Source: Afifella aestuarii (GTDB taxonomy: Bacteria; Pseudomonadota; Alphaproteobacteria; Rhizobiales; Afifellaceae). Taken from it: a DNA stretch of 64,000 nt. Position 1 is the first letter of the stretch; the number at the start of each line of letters is the position of its first letter. Of the stretch, positions 63,705-64,000 are shown in pieces. The stretch spans positions 1,474,501-1,538,500 of the forward strand of contig NZ_SAUF01000001.1 in assembly GCF_004023665.1 (NCBI RefSeq). The letters run 5' to 3'. The translations under genes and the position numbers were made by a program. The notes beneath the pieces were generated by a model, which was given only the letters and a program-made list of their open reading frames with translations, had not been told where the DNA came from and did not search any database.

Positions 63705-64000
63705 ATGGCACCACGCTCCAAAAAGTCGTCTGAAGGCGAAGAGGCGCTTGCCGCCGAGCCTGTCGACAAGCTCACCCTCGACGAGGCGCAGGCGAAACTC
63801 GCCCGGCTGGCGGCGGAGATCGCCGAGCATGACCGGCGCTATTACGAAGACGATGCGCCTTCGGTTTCCGATGCGGCCTATGATGCCCTCCGGCAGCGCA
63901 ATGCGGCGCTCGAGGCTCGCTTTCCGGAGCTGAAGCGCAGCGATTCTCCTTCAGAGAAGGTCGGCGCAAAACCTTCCGGCCGCTTCGCCAAGGTACGCCA
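63705..64000 (+). CDS. ligA: NAD+-dependent DNA ligase, N-terminal part
   Basis: The frame begins with ATG at 63705 and runs off the window after 98 complete codons. The product has a charged 20-residue leader, then the NAD-binding Ia domain: [34 protein letters not shown] with the YY...D...SD..YD pattern and [20 protein letters not shown]. These residues bind the NMN part of NAD+. The adenylation, OB, zinc-finger, HhH and BRCT domains lie outside the window. It is 30 bases after recN. Confidence 0.92.
   Translation, partial: MAPRSKKSSEGEEALAAEPVDKLTLDEAQAKLARLAAEIAEHDRRYYEDDAPSVSDAAYDALRQRNAALEARFPELKRSDSPSEKVGAKPSGRFAKVR

Noticed and set aside
1-64000. tRNA genes, CRISPR arrays, insertion sequences, prophage or defence systems
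   Set aside because: I looked on both strands and found no cloverleaf T-arm context, spaced repeats, transposase or phage-type product.

Overview
The window is about 64 kb of gene-dense, high-GC chromosome. Protein families, gene order and an RNase P RNA of bacterial type A point to an alphaproteobacterium, most likely of the order Hyphomicrobiales (Rhizobiales). This placement is inference: there is no rRNA in the window. I see no tRNA, CRISPR array, insertion sequence or prophage. The window edges cut a SulP transporter on the left and ligA on the right.

Region 1 (1-15.7 kb) holds cell-envelope and housekeeping genes. In order they are a SulP anion transporter, kdsD (KDO precursor), an SLC13-type permease with TrkA-C domains, the opgG-opgH operon for periplasmic glucans, ettA with a clear terminator, an APC permease, a secreted metallo-hydrolase, an old-yellow-enzyme reductase, an MltB-type lytic transglycosylase and a small P-loop kinase.

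Region 2 (15.9-30.1 kb) is mixed. A three-gene ABC importer (binding protein, permease, ATPase) is followed by two orphan genes of unknown function: a secreted protein and a large protein with a DKNYY-like and a TPR-like segment. Next come a fold-III PLP decarboxylase, two small membrane proteins, and a methionine-cycle unit made of metF and an ArsR-methyltransferase regulator (SahR type) with a 12-bp-arm palindromic operator. The rest are trmO, a cold-shock protein, cytochrome c, a KTSC protein, msrB and several small genes.

Region 3 (30.2-37.4 kb) looks like one physiological unit. A fused HyuA-HyuB 5-oxoprolinase/hydantoinase is transcribed divergently from a TRAP transporter (binding protein, small and large permease subunits) whose operon ends in a MarR-like regulator. 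A perfect GTCAAC-N5-GTTGAC palindrome sits in the divergent promoter. The likely role is uptake and hydrolysis of a cyclic amide such as pyroglutamate.

Region 4 (37.5-64 kb) starts with rnpB, an SLT transglycosylase, an N-acetylmuramoyl-L-alanine amidase and a DjlA-like cochaperone. The complete division and cell-wall (dcw) cluster follows: mraZ-rsmH-ftsL-ftsI-murE-murF-mraY-murD-ftsW-murG-murC-murB-ddl-ftsQ-ftsA-ftsZ, then lpxC-bamD-recN-ligA. Most dcw genes overlap or nearly touch, implying translational coupling. A run of 10-bp MraZ-box repeats lies upstream of mraZ and a strong terminator follows ftsZ. Most of the window is conventional. The least explained parts are the two orphan genes at 18.8-22.4 kb, the TRAP/oxoprolinase locus and several unannotated small ORFs and hairpins.
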